From positions 22,905-86,904 of the forward strand of contig JANSYC010000009.1 in the NCBI GenBank assembly GCA_024742605.1: 64,000 nucleotides of DNA. The letters are read 5' to 3'. This stretch comes from Alphaproteobacteria bacterium. Its GTDB lineage: Bacteria > Pseudomonadota > Alphaproteobacteria > Thalassobaculales > Thalassobaculaceae. Positions within the stretch are counted from its first letter, which is position 1, and every line of letters starts with the position of its first letter. Under the pieces are notes generated by a model. The model worked only from the letters and a program-made list of their open reading frames with translations. It did not search any database and had not been told where the DNA came from. Position numbers and translations under genes: made by a program. Below, piece by piece: positions 7,180 through 15,400 of this stretch.

Positions 7180-8268
7180 ATGGTAAATTCAACACCCCAT
7201 ATCAACGGCGGCGTTCGCTTCGACAACGCATCAGATATCACGTGGTCGGTTTTTGATAACCATCCAGCGTCGGCGGCGGTGGTAGCTCAGTCGCTGAATA
7301 ATTGGAGTTCGATCTCCAATGTGACTTTCCGTCAGATTGGGGCCAATGATTTTGGTGCAGACCTGCTTTTCACAACAGTTGCTGATATATCGCCGGGGAG
7401 CGTCGGGGCGGCGGGTATCGCCCAGCTGTTTATCACCGGCACAAGTGTCGACTACGCCTTCGTTGGCCTGAGTCCGACAGCCCTTTCACCATCGGCTACA
7501 CTGACGCACGAAATCGGTCACGCCGTGTTCGATTTAGTTGATAACCCTGGAAACAGTGATCCAAGTATCCAGGGTCAGTTCTCGATCATGAATTACGCCA
7601 GAGGAACGCTCGTCGTGCCAGGATCTTCCGACATCAAGGCAGCACAAGCTCTGTATGGACGGTCTGATGCTTCCGACCTTGTTACCCTGACCGACACAAA
7701 CGATGTACTCTACGCCGCCGGAGGCCAGGACACTGTTTGGGGAGGGGCGGGAGCGGATCTGGTGTACGGAAATCTCGGCTCGGACGTTATCTATGGCAAT
7801 ACCGGAAACGATACAATCTTTGGGGGCCAGAACGACGGCGTGCCTTCTGGTGATCCGCTCGCCATGCGTGATGGGGTCGAATTCATCTGGGGCGGCTCGG
7901 GAGACGACGTTCTCTACGGAAACCACGGTGCCGATGTGCTGCAGGGGAATGCCGATAACGATGTCCTCTATGGCGGCCAGGACAGCGATACCCTATCCGG
8001 TGGTGCTGGAAGCGACACCATATTCGGCAACAAGGGCGACGATCACATGTGGGGCGGCAGCGGTGCTGACATCTTCAGCACGGCCGGCGGGGGCAATGAT
8101 GTCGTACACGATTTCAACGCCGCAGAGGGCGATCGGATCGATGTCTCAAACCCAGCAACGGTGACGATCGGTAACAACGGTGGTCTTGCCATGTTCCAGC
8201 ATGAGACGGGAAGCATCACGTTGGTCGGTGTCGCACCAGATCAGGCATCTGCAGGCTGGCTCATCTGA
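7180..8268 (+). CDS. RTX repeat protein with divergent zincin head, paralogue 3
   Basis: 362 residues. The first 170 are a different zincin head: HEIGHAVFDLVD at about 109-120 and SIMNYARG, which resembles a metzincin Met-turn, then DIKAAQALYG. From QNDGVPSGDPLAMRDG onward the sequence is almost identical to paralogues 1 and 2, and the last 60 residues match paralogue 1. It therefore has a unique head on a shared tail. AAGGA nine bases upstream supports the ATG at 7180; the leader repeat of the other two genes is absent here. In the zinc motif the Gly is Phe and the third His is Val, with Asp one residue later. Secretion by an unlinked type I system is likely. Confidence 0.8.
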   Translation: MVNSTPHINGGVRFDNASDITWSVFDNHPASAAVVAQSLNNWSSISNVTFRQIGANDFGADLLFTTVADISPGSVGAAGIAQLFITGTSVDYAFVGLSPTALSPSATLTHEIGHAVFDLVDNPGNSDPSIQGQFSIMNYARGTLVVPGSSDIKAAQALYGRSDASDLVTLTDTNDVLYAAGGQDTVWGGAGADLVYGNLGSDVIYGNTGNDTIFGGQNDGVPSGDPLAMRDGVEFIWGGSGDDVLYGNHGADVLQGNADNDVLYGGQDSDTLSGGAGSDTIFGNKGDDHMWGGSGADIFSTAGGGNDVVHDFNAAEGDRIDVSNPATVTIGNNGGLAMFQHETGSITLVGVAPDQASAGWLI

Positions 8269-8320
8269 GGCCACCCGGATCAGTAGGTAAGAAAAGCATC
8301 GTTAAATTTCCGATGGTCCG

Positions 8321-8365
8321 CAACACGCCTCGTAGAATTTGCCGGGCCCAGGGTTGGTCCTTTGT
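8321..8365 (+). repeat. RTX leader repeat, partial copy 3
   Basis: A 45-base copy of the first part of the RTX leader, after the third RTX gene. It breaks off at TTTGT and is followed by unrelated sequence leading into the DUF433 gene. It looks like the scar of a lost or moved RTX unit. Confidence 0.8.
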
Positions 8366-8432
8366 CACTGTCGGTCGTCAGGCTTACCGGGATAAGGCAT
8401 TTTCTTTCCATTTCGTTGTGGAGGAATAGCGC

Positions 8433-9011
8433 TTGGTGACCGGGCTTTATTTCACATTTGGTGAGATCGCTGAGGTGTCGGGAGTGACCCAGGATTTCAT
8501 CGAAGAGTCTGTTGATGCTTGCGGTCTCGTACCTGTGATGCGACTTGATGCAATCACCGGTGAGCGAGTCTCGCACCTACCCTTTAGCGCAGTCATATTC
8601 TTCTCGACGCTTCAAAGCGCAGGCTTGTACGAACTTCCAATCGAGCACAAGCGCAGTTTGTGGGAGCTCTTATCAAACATTGAATCCGAGCGATTGGTGA
8701 CCGTCGAACTTGTCGGTGTCGCGATTCTAGATCTGCCGAAGTTGGTAGGTAAGAACGCGCGCCAAGCCATCGACTACAATTCCGCTAAGATAGAATATTT
8801 GGTCTCAGACCCCAAAATTATGGGGGGAGCGCCAGTCATACGTGGCACCCGCATCACGTGTCAGTCCGTATCTGGCCGACTGGCGGGCGGCGATACCATT
8901 GATGACCTAATCGATGATTATCCGAGCGTTCCCGAAGAGGCCTTCAGGGCATCTGACGTTTATTTCAGAAGCCATCCAGCATGCGGACGGTCATCTAACC
9001 ATAAATGGTGA
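8433..9011 (+). CDS. DUF433-domain antitoxin-like protein
   Basis: 192 residues from a GTG with GGAGG eight bases upstream. The C-terminal 75 residues are a DUF433 domain: YLVSDPKIMGGAPVIRGTRI, then SGRLAGGDTIDDLIDDYP and a terminal HP-GR. This winged-helix family usually serves as DNA-binding antitoxin, often next to a PIN-like toxin. The N-terminal 110 residues (FTFGEIAEVSGV...) look like a MerR-like helix-turn-helix extension seen in longer DUF433 proteins. No PIN-domain gene follows; the only nearby gene is the small unrecognised one at 9090. It may be an orphan or pair with that gene. Confidence 0.7.
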   Translation: MVTGLYFTFGEIAEVSGVTQDFIEESVDACGLVPVMRLDAITGERVSHLPFSAVIFFSTLQSAGLYELPIEHKRSLWELLSNIESERLVTVELVGVAILDLPKLVGKNARQAIDYNSAKIEYLVSDPKIMGGAPVIRGTRITCQSVSGRLAGGDTIDDLIDDYPSVPEEAFRASDVYFRSHPACGRSSNHKW

Positions 9012-9089
9012 TTCTTAAAAACAAATTTGACAAATAGCAGCGAATCACCCGAAATATTTTAACTATAAATGAATGGTGGAGGACTTATT

Positions 9090-9338
9090 GTGGATACACA
9101 CAGGAAGCTCGTTGTACACCCAGACACATATGCTGATGCTTTGCGGAAATTTAAGCCGCGAAAGGCAGAACCAATTGATCCACATGATCCCGAATATGCA
9201 AAATATAAGGTTGCGGGTACGCCGTTCGCTGTCATAACACGCGCAATGACCGATGATGAAATAGATGTCGAGAAAGAGATATATCGGTCAAAGATGATCG
9301 CGATGGGTCATGAATTTATTGAGCCAGCCGGTACATAG
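9090..9338 (+). CDS. Small hypothetical protein
   Basis: 82 residues from GTG at 9090, preferred over the ATG at 9069 because GGAGG (9078-9082) is spaced seven bases from the GTG. The product is charged, with a central DPHDPEYAKYK motif and an acidic, probably helical C-terminal part (MTDDEIDVEKEIYRSKM). No family recognised. It follows the DUF433 gene by 78 bases on the same strand, so a functional pairing is possible but not shown. Confidence 0.5.
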   Translation: MDTHRKLVVHPDTYADALRKFKPRKAEPIDPHDPEYAKYKVAGTPFAVITRAMTDDEIDVEKEIYRSKMIAMGHEFIEPAGT

Positions 9339-9573
9339 CAGGCATTCTCCGAGGCTGTTTTTTCTTCTCAATGAAGCTTGGTGGTCTGACTCCGACACTT
9401 CGAACCTCCACCCGAGCGTTGGTTGCAATCTGCGACGACGGCTTACGCTAAAGCTCTACATGGCAGAACACGTTAAACGCGTTTCGTTTTGTTTTTAACC
9501 CGCAAGACTCGCGTTGAAAAAGCCTCAGTGTTAATTTTCGACGATGTTTTAGCAACATTGCTCGGGGTGAGGC

Positions 9574-11556
9574 GTGGAACTCAAAAGCTTACGTATCCAG
9601 AACTTCCGTTCCGTCGAGGACTCCGGAGAGTTCACCGTCGAGCATCTCACATGCCTCGTAGGTAAGAATGAGGCAGGAAAGACCGCTGTTCTTCAGGCGA
9701 TAGCTGGCCTGAATCCCCATCCTGCAACGCCGTTCGCGTATGAGCTGGAACGCGACTACCCGAAGCGTTATCTGGCTCGGTATAGGGAGCGGCACGACGG
9801 CAAAGAAGCCGAAATCATCCGCTCGGTCTGGGAGCTGAGCGAGGGAGAAATCAATGAATTGAAGGGAGAGTTCGGCCCGGAAGCGTTCACTGGCAAGACG
9901 ATTATTGTGTCTCGCTCTTACAACTCGACTGGTACGGCTTGGAGACTTCCGATCGACGAGGCGAGTGCCATCGCCTTCCTCATCTCGCGGCATGGCTTTT
10001 CAGCTGCGGAGAAGAGTCAGGTTGGCAGTCCGACGACCATTACCGAGCTCATCGCGAAGCTCACCGAGCTTCAGGCGAATGCTAAGCACAAGGCGTTGCT
10101 CGACCTGGTGAACGCCTACCCGAACAAATCGATCCTCCGTAAAGCGCGAGAGATCCTTGAGCCGAACTTCCCCCAGTTCATGTATTTCTCAAACTACGAC
10201 CGCATGAATGCGATGGTGCATCTGCCATCGCTCAACGTCCAGGCGAGCGACAATACGCTGTTCAGCAATGAGAAATACCGGGGCGACCGGCTCTTTTGGG
10301 AGTTTCTCGAATATTCTGGCGTGCCCCTGTCTGAGATATTGGGCGCGACGACGTTCGAAAGCTTCAACGCAAAGCTGCAAGCTGCATCGAACGTGCTCAC
10401 GGAGGAAATCCTCGAATACTGGACCCAGAACCAGGACATAGAGATACGTGTGAACGTTGCCGAGGGCCGTCCCGGCGATCCAGCGCCCTTCAACTCGGGC
10501 GCAGTCGGGCGCGCCCGTATCTACAACCTGCTTCACAAGGCCGACACGTCATTCTCGGAACGGAGCGCGGGCTTTACGTGGTTCTTCTCATTCCTCATCA
10601 AGTTCGATCGCGTCAAAAAGGATGCTACGGGTAAGGTCTTCCTGCTTCTTGACGAGCCGGGCCTAACACTTCACGGCCTCGCCCAAGCTGATCTGCTGCG
10701 CTATTTCACCGAGAAGCTCGAACCGCACCACCAAATCATCTATTCGACCCACTCACCCTTTATGGTGCCGCACGACAACATCATGGCCTCACGGATAGTA
10801 GAGGATCTCGTGAAGGTCGATACGCGTGGACGGCGCACCCCGACGGGTACAATGGTGCGTGAAGACGTGCTTAAGGCCGACAAGGACTCTGTGTTCCCCC
10901 TCCAGGGAGCGCTCGGCTACTCGCTAACCCAATCGCTCTTCATCGGAAAACACACGATACTCGTCGAGGGGCCAAGCGACATTCTCTATCTGCAGGCGCT
11001 TTCAGCTGAACTACTCCGCCGCAAGCGAACCGGTCTTGATCCAGAATGGGTTATGTGCCCGGCTGGTGGCATCGACAAAATCCAGTCGTTCGTTTCCCTC
11101 TTCGCAGGCAACAGCCTCGATGTGATTGCGCTCTCCGACTACACTAAGAAGGACAAGTCCAAGCTGGAGAGCCTCAGGAACTCCGAAGTCATCAAGGACG
11201 GCGGTGTGCTGTCGATCGCCGACTTTGTGGCCCAGGAAGAGGCAGACATTGAGGACCTCTTCGATCCGCAACTGTTCTGTTCGATTGTTAATGGTACCTA
11301 CGAGCTAACGGACGGACAGAAGCTTGATCCAGTCAAGTTAAAAGCCGCAGACGAGAACACCGAGCGTCAGGTGAAGATGGCAGAGACGTACTTCAATATG
11401 CTTCCAGAGCCAACACCGCTCTACAGCCACTTTACCCCGGCTTCCTGGCTGCTGATCCACCCCGAGACACTCGATGGTGATGCAGAGTCGGTCCTCAAGA
11501 CACTTGAACGCGCTGAGACCCTTTTTAAAGCGCTCAACGGGCTGATCGCACGGTAA
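9574..11556 (+). CDS. OLD-family ATP-dependent nuclease (ATPase + TOPRIM)
   Basis: 660 residues from GTG at 9574. The ABC-type ATPase opens with MELKSLRIQNFRS and Walker A GKNEAGKT near residue 30. Walker B FLLLDEP near residue 360 is followed by the H-loop IIYSTHSPFM. A TOPRIM segment follows: ILVEGPSD near 470 and VIALSDYTKKDK near 520. OLD-family proteins such as P2 Old and GajA are phage-defence nucleases. No GajB/UvrD-like helicase or reverse-transcriptase partner flanks it, so this looks like a stand-alone (class 1-like) OLD protein. The second acidic residue of the TOPRIM DxD is not obvious. Neighbours are a small hypothetical gene and a resolvase; no operon is evident. Confidence 0.85.
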   Translation: MELKSLRIQNFRSVEDSGEFTVEHLTCLVGKNEAGKTAVLQAIAGLNPHPATPFAYELERDYPKRYLARYRERHDGKEAEIIRSVWELSEGEINELKGEFGPEAFTGKTIIVSRSYNSTGTAWRLPIDEASAIAFLISRHGFSAAEKSQVGSPTTITELIAKLTELQANAKHKALLDLVNAYPNKSILRKAREILEPNFPQFMYFSNYDRMNAMVHLPSLNVQASDNTLFSNEKYRGDRLFWEFLEYSGVPLSEILGATTFESFNAKLQAASNVLTEEILEYWTQNQDIEIRVNVAEGRPGDPAPFNSGAVGRARIYNLLHKADTSFSERSAGFTWFFSFLIKFDRVKKDATGKVFLLLDEPGLTLHGLAQADLLRYFTEKLEPHHQIIYSTHSPFMVPHDNIMASRIVEDLVKVDTRGRRTPTGTMVREDVLKADKDSVFPLQGALGYSLTQSLFIGKHTILVEGPSDILYLQALSAELLRRKRTGLDPEWVMCPAGGIDKIQSFVSLFAGNSLDVIALSDYTKKDKSKLESLRNSEVIKDGGVLSIADFVAQEEADIEDLFDPQLFCSIVNGTYELTDGQKLDPVKLKAADENTERQVKMAETYFNMLPEPTPLYSHFTPASWLLIHPETLDGDAESVLKTLERAETLFKALNGLIAR

Positions 11557-11760
11557 GCGGACATCCCTTTGACACGCTTATTCTATGGGAGCTCACGGCG
11601 GTTGCGTGAGTATGATTGCCAATATGCTCGGTCCGCTTGAGGCCATAAGCTGTTGCAATACCGACGCGGTTTAAATGGCTTCAATTTTTGGGGGGGTGCG
11701 TAACCATCTCACCGGGTATCGATCTCATAACGGTGTCACGTGCGAAATCCCTCTGGCGAT

Positions 11761-12375
11761 CTAACTCAAAGCGTCCGGGACTTCACTGAGTGCCATTTTT
11801 CCTCTCGCTACAGCTTGGAGTTTGACAATCTCGCGGTTGAGCGTCCGCACGGAAACTCTGAACAAGCCCGCGACTGAGCCCTTTGTGTCTGTCTTCAATA
11901 ACTCGACTGCCTTCTCCACTTGAGCACGATTGAGCTTGTTTGGCCGACCAAGCGTTCGACCGCGCTTTCGGGCGGCGGCTAGGCCAGCCTTGGTCCGTTC
12001 AACAATGAGGTCGCGCTCGAATTCTGCCATCTGTGCCATTATGCCGTACGTGAGCTTCCCAGCGGGCGTAGCCGTGTCAATTCCCAGGGTTGTGACCACC
12101 AGCGATACGCCGCGTTGCCGCAGATCCTCAGCCGTCTGGTGGACGCTAAGTGCCGATCGACCGAGGCGATCGATTTTGTAGACCACGAGTGCGTCACCGG
12201 CCTCGAGGGTCTGCATGCAGGCCTTAAACTGCGGACGTTCCAATGCCGTGCCGGACATCGTCTCGAAGAAGATGTGCTGACGCTGAACTCCGGCGGCGCA
12301 GAGAGCATCGACCTGAAGGTTGACGTTCTGATCGTCTGTGCTCACTCGAGCATATCCGTACTTCAATTTTGGCAC
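11761..12375 (-). CDS. Serine recombinase (Tn3-type resolvase/invertase)
   Basis: 204 residues from GTG at 12375. The frame stays open further upstream but homology begins at PKLKYGYARVSTDDQN. Ser12 in YARVS is the expected nucleophile; DRLGRS, GKLTYGIMAQMAEFERDLIVERT and the long E helix are standard. The C-terminal 45 residues form a resolvase HTH (GRPNKLNRAQVEKAVELL...VAGLFRVSVRTLNREI). Such proteins resolve cointegrates or invert segments at a nearby res/inv site; a palindrome with a 2-base centre lies just upstream (12429-12446). No transposase accompanies it, so it may be cargo or a remnant of another element inside the island. Confidence 0.88.
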   Translation of the reverse strand: MPKLKYGYARVSTDDQNVNLQVDALCAAGVQRQHIFFETMSGTALERPQFKACMQTLEAGDALVVYKIDRLGRSALSVHQTAEDLRQRGVSLVVTTLGIDTATPAGKLTYGIMAQMAEFERDLIVERTKAGLAAARKRGRTLGRPNKLNRAQVEKAVELLKTDTKGSVAGLFRVSVRTLNREIVKLQAVARGKMALSEVPDALS

Positions 12376-12428
12376 CCCGTTTTTGACCCAGCTAAACAAC
12401 TGATATCTATAAGATAGGTTTTGCCTGC

Positions 12429-12446
12429 CAAAAACGTTCGTTTTTG
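12429..12446. promoter_or_regulatory. Palindrome upstream of resolvase, possible res subsite
   Basis: CAAAAACG and CGTTTTTG flank a TT dinucleotide, about 55 bases upstream of the resolvase start. Serine resolvases bind inverted half-sites with a 2-base centre, so this is a candidate crossover subsite. It could instead be a simple hairpin between genes. Confidence 0.35.
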
Positions 12447-12487
12447 TCGATTTGAACTGTCGGCAGCTTCCTCCGACCGGCGGAGCG

Positions 12488-12811
12488 TCAGCAGTCATCC
12501 GTCGCCAAGCGAAAGAGTGCTGGCTTAGGCCGAGGCTGTTTCTGGCTGACCAGTTGTCCTGACCGGACCATGCCGTCGACCACCTCTGCCGGCATCCAGC
12601 CCGGGCGGATCCGCGCATGCTTAAAGGTCTCCTCGGCGATCCTGAGCCACCCCTCCGCCGTTGGTACTAGGAGCCAATTATCATCCCGATCGGCCCACCC
12701 CTTATCGATGAAACGCTCGCCGTACATTGCGCCTATATCACCGTCCTCCCAGGGCGAGACATTTCTATCCATGTACAGGACGAAAAGCTCGAGTTCGCGT
12801 GGATCAGCCAT
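12488..12811 (-). CDS. Hypothetical protein
   Basis: 107 residues from ATG at 12811 with GGAG seven bases upstream. It is acidic and tryptophan-rich in its first half, with WADRDDNWLLVPTAEGWLRIAEETFKHARIRPGWMP; the AEGW..IAEE part suggests a compact alpha/beta or winged-helix fold. No family recognised. It lies between the palindromic repeat array (upstream) and the resolvase (downstream, 112 bases), all on the minus strand. Confidence 0.6.
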   Translation of the reverse strand: MADPRELELFVLYMDRNVSPWEDGDIGAMYGERFIDKGWADRDDNWLLVPTAEGWLRIAEETFKHARIRPGWMPAEVVDGMVRSGQLVSQKQPRPKPALFRLATDDC

Positions 12812-13003
12812 GGATCATCTCCTATTGCTGGGAAACAGTCGCCGCCCGGCTGGAACCAGCTCAAATGTTGGCGAACGTCGCGTCTCTCGGCCACTTGGTT
12901 GTGAACGGCCAAAGAGTCAGTAGTTGATTTGTCATGCACAAACCTAATTGTTCGTTGTTTGTTCTTTCTTTCTTGGGACTATAAACTACGGCGGTCGACC
13001 TTG

Positions 13004-13412
13004 GAACTCGGGAATCGTGTGACGCTTCAGCGGATATGTCATCAAGCGTCATAGGGCTCGGGAATCGTGTGACGCTTCAGCGGATATGTCATCGAGCGTC
13101 ATAGGGCTCGGGAATCCTGTTACGCTTCAGCGGATATGTCAGCGAGCGTCATAGAGCTCGGGAATTCTGTGACGCTTTGCGGCTACCCTGGCATCGAGCG
13201 TCATAAAGTTCGGGAATCTTGTGACGCTTCAGCTGATCGAGCGTCATAGAGTTCGGGAATCCTGTGACGCTTCACGTCCGGCATCGAGCGTCATAGAGCT
13301 CGGGAATCCTGTGACGCTTCACGTCCGGCATCGAGTGTCATAGAGCTCGGGAATCCTGTGACGCTTCACGTCCGGCATCGAGCGTCATAGAGTTCGGGAA
13401 TCTTGTGACGCA
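13004..13412. repeat. Palindromic repeat array A (9 copies)
   Basis: Nine copies of a roughly 35-base unit, GAGCGTCATAGAGCTCGGGA plus ATCCTGTGACGCTTC, at 43-52 base intervals. AGCGTCA and TGACGCT at the unit ends are inverted repeats around an 18-base core containing GAGCTC. Spacers of 8-18 bases are themselves repeated (AGCGGATATGTCATC in the first copies, ACGTCCGGCATC in the last), so this is not a CRISPR array. It lies directly downstream of the toxin-antitoxin-like pair. Confidence 0.9.
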
Positions 13413-13453
13413 CCCTTCGAGAGTGGGTCGAGCTAGAAACCGACGGAGCAGGA

Positions 13454-13996
13454 TCAGGCTCGTTTCTCTTCTTCGAGAGACTCTGCGTTTAGCTGGTGCA
13501 GTGCAATTTTGGCATTGAGTGCCGTCGCTGCTTTTCCCGCGCGCAACCACCCGTTAGCGCGTTCGAAGTTCATGCGCGCGCGGCGGCCACCCAGCCCAGG
13601 CTGAGCGATGGCGGCAATCACGTCCGCCACTTCAGAGATACGATAGAGCCCGCTGGCCACCGCGGGAGGCATGGTGCGCTGCTGAAGGGACTGCCGTTTC
13701 ACTTCTAATCGCTGAGCTACGTCAGCCAAGCTCACCAAATCTGGCCGGACTTCGCGCAACTTCGTACCCTCGGGGAGGTTCTTCAAGATAGCCCGAGCTG
13801 CAGCCAGGATGACTGCCTCAGGATCTTCCCCAATTGCTTCTAGCTCAACGGCCAACAGCCGAGGATCACCGGAGCCGATAATCGCATCATGGTAGCCAGC
13901 TTCGAATACAGCATCGGAAAGCTCAAAAGCATCGTGTTCGCCGGCTGGAAGCGCATAGACGAGCTCAAACTCAAACCGGTCGGTCATCTTCGTCAT
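13454..13996 (-). CDS. Putative DNA-binding antitoxin partner of HicA-like toxin
   Basis: 180 residues. The N-terminal 90 residues resemble small partner proteins of HicA-like toxins (FEFELVYALPAGEHDAFELSDAVFEAGYHDAIIGSGDP). The C-terminal half holds a helix-turn-helix-like segment (SLADVAQRLEVKRQSLQQ) followed by a short MerR/AlpA-like motif (YRISEVADVIAAI). The ATG at 13996 overlaps the end of the upstream toxin-like gene by four bases, so the two are translationally coupled. The palindromic arrays on both sides are plausible operator sites (inference). Family assignment is from memory of gene pairs with this layout. Confidence 0.6.
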   Translation of the reverse strand: MTKMTDRFEFELVYALPAGEHDAFELSDAVFEAGYHDAIIGSGDPRLLAVELEAIGEDPEAVILAAARAILKNLPEGTKLREVRPDLVSLADVAQRLEVKRQSLQQRTMPPAVASGLYRISEVADVIAAIAQPGLGGRRARMNFERANGWLRAGKAATALNAKIALHQLNAESLEEEKRA

Positions 13997-14262
13997 CCTT
14001 CTTTTGCGGTCTTATCCAGTGGGCTGGTGCATCCCTGAACTTTGCTAATCAACTTAGCAGCATGCGATCCAGGATTTTCCGGTGTCGAACTGATCGACAT
14101 CTGACAATACTGACCGCAGCGACACTCATCAGTTCGCTGGGGACATCTCAAGAGCCCCCATGCATGCCCTTTACCCTTCCGCCTAATGATCATCCAGCCG
14201 AGGTCTTCGGCAGCTTGCAGTGCGTCCTCGACCTCTTTCTTCGGATGTCTATCACGTGACAA
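13993..14262 (-). CDS. HicA-like mRNA interferase toxin candidate
   Basis: 89 residues from a TTG start at 14262. HPKKEVEDALQAAEDLGWMIIRRKGKGHAWGLLRCP matches the HicA-type double-stranded-RNA-binding fold, with the conserved GHxWG histidine (His33). A four-cysteine segment follows (CP...DECRCGQYC), then STPENPGSHAAKLI, typical of the longer Cys-containing HicA-like subfamily paired with a gene of about 180 codons. HicA toxins cleave mRNA. Toxin first, partner second, overlapping by four bases, is the usual hicAB order. The TTG start has only a weak GGGG ribosome binding site. Confidence 0.65.
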   Translation of the reverse strand: MSRDRHPKKEVEDALQAAEDLGWMIIRRKGKGHAWGLLRCPQRTDECRCGQYCQMSISSTPENPGSHAAKLISKVQGCTSPLDKTAKEG

Positions 14263-14528
14263 GAATTTGGACCCCTTCTCTTAAATTGTCAACCGACAAG
14301 ATAGGCATGGAATTTCCTACGTTAGCCGTTCTTCCTGTTGATCAGAGGCGCGAACCGCCGTCACCCCATCGGCATCACCGATTAGATCAAGCGCTTAGGG
14401 TGAGCGCTGCTGGCGATTTGTGAACCGTTCCGAGCCGACCGCCTTTCATCAGGCGGCCTACGAAACTGCTCAGCAAGCCGCAGAAAGAGCTGGGGCAGGA
14501 GGCGTGGACAATCCGACGGTCCCCGACG

Positions 14529-14612
14529 GAGCGTCATAGAACTCCCGAACGAGGGGCCTGATGCGTCACAAGATTCCCGAATCAGATGCCGAAGCGTCAC
14601 AGGATTCCCGAA
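14529..14612. repeat. Palindromic repeat array B (3 degenerate copies, inverted)
   Basis: Three copies of GCGTCACAGGATTCCCGAA and variants at about 31-base spacing. This is the reverse complement of the core of array A. It lies 270 bases upstream of the toxin gene start, on the promoter side of the pair. Confidence 0.8.
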
Positions 14613-14780
14613 TGAATCTGACCGATTTTACCCAAAATCACCTTTTGTTCTCATTTGGCACTCCAAGACCCCCTGCTTTATCAGTGCCAGTATCACGCCA
14701 AATTGTTTCTAAGTTATTGTAATACCATATATAAATATTCCGATCACATTCAGACATGCGGCACTTCTCCCCGTACTCCG

Positions 14781-14942
14781 CTCGGGAATCCTGTGACGCT
14801 TCAGCCCTTCGAGCGTCATAGGGCTCGGGAATCCTGTGACGCTTCAGCGGATATGTCATCGAGCGTCATAGAGCTCGGGAATCCTGTTACGCTTCAGCGG
14901 ATATGTCGTTGAGCGTCATAGAGCTCGGGAATCCTATTACGC
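14781..14942. repeat. Palindromic repeat array C (4 copies)
   Basis: Four units in the same orientation as array A, with the same AGCGGATATGTCATC-type spacers as the first copies of A. Arrays A and C thus share ancestry although 1.4 kb containing two genes separates them. It lies about 460 bases upstream of the methyltransferase gene. Confidence 0.88.
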
Positions 14943-15400
14943 CTTTGTTTTTCAACTTATTCTTATCGACCCATTAATGATTTCCCTTGGATCTAGTGCC
15001 TCAGGAGTTGGAAATCCTGTATCGCTTCAAGGACCGTTGCAAAGTGATGGGACGGAGCGTGATACGGGCCCACTGCGACATTAGCTTCCCATGCCGAACA
15101 AAGACCGCACTGTCCTGCCCAAGAACGTCCTTATGCAGGCCGTCGACCCTGGCCCGACCACGGACGACCATGTGCTGCGACTGAATGCCTGAGGCGGAGC
15201 ATTACAAACCGAAACTCTAGTCCGACGTATGGCGATCGACAATCCGGCAGCCTAGACGTAGGCTGCCAACGCACAATCAGACCGAGAACACTCGTGCTTA
15301 GATATATGTCTTTATATGGTTACCGCCTCATCGTTTTGGCGGGTGTATATAAGGCCGTTCGTCGCATTAAAGCCGGAACAAGATTTATGCGGGGCAATCC
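14943..15400. other. Intergenic region before methyltransferase operon
   Basis: No confident gene. A 33-codon frame at 15091-15192 (MPNKDRTVLPKN...) ends in TGA but lacks a clear ribosome binding site. Near 15328-15347 CCGCC and GGCGG could pair, just before an AT-rich TGTATATAAGG stretch that may hold the promoter of the methyltransferase-helicase-nuclease operon. Nothing else is recognised. Confidence 0.4.

Noticed and set aside
4806..8268. Linked type I secretion operon for the RTX proteins
   Set aside because: No ABC transporter, membrane-fusion or TolC-like gene is found anywhere in the window.
13004..14942. CRISPR array
   Set aside because: The repeats are regular, but spacers are only 8-18 bases and are reused between copies, the repeat core varies, and no cas genes are present.
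15091..15192. 33-codon small gene
   Set aside because: ATG to TGA frame with no ribosome binding site and no recognisable product; kept only as a note in the intergenic entry.
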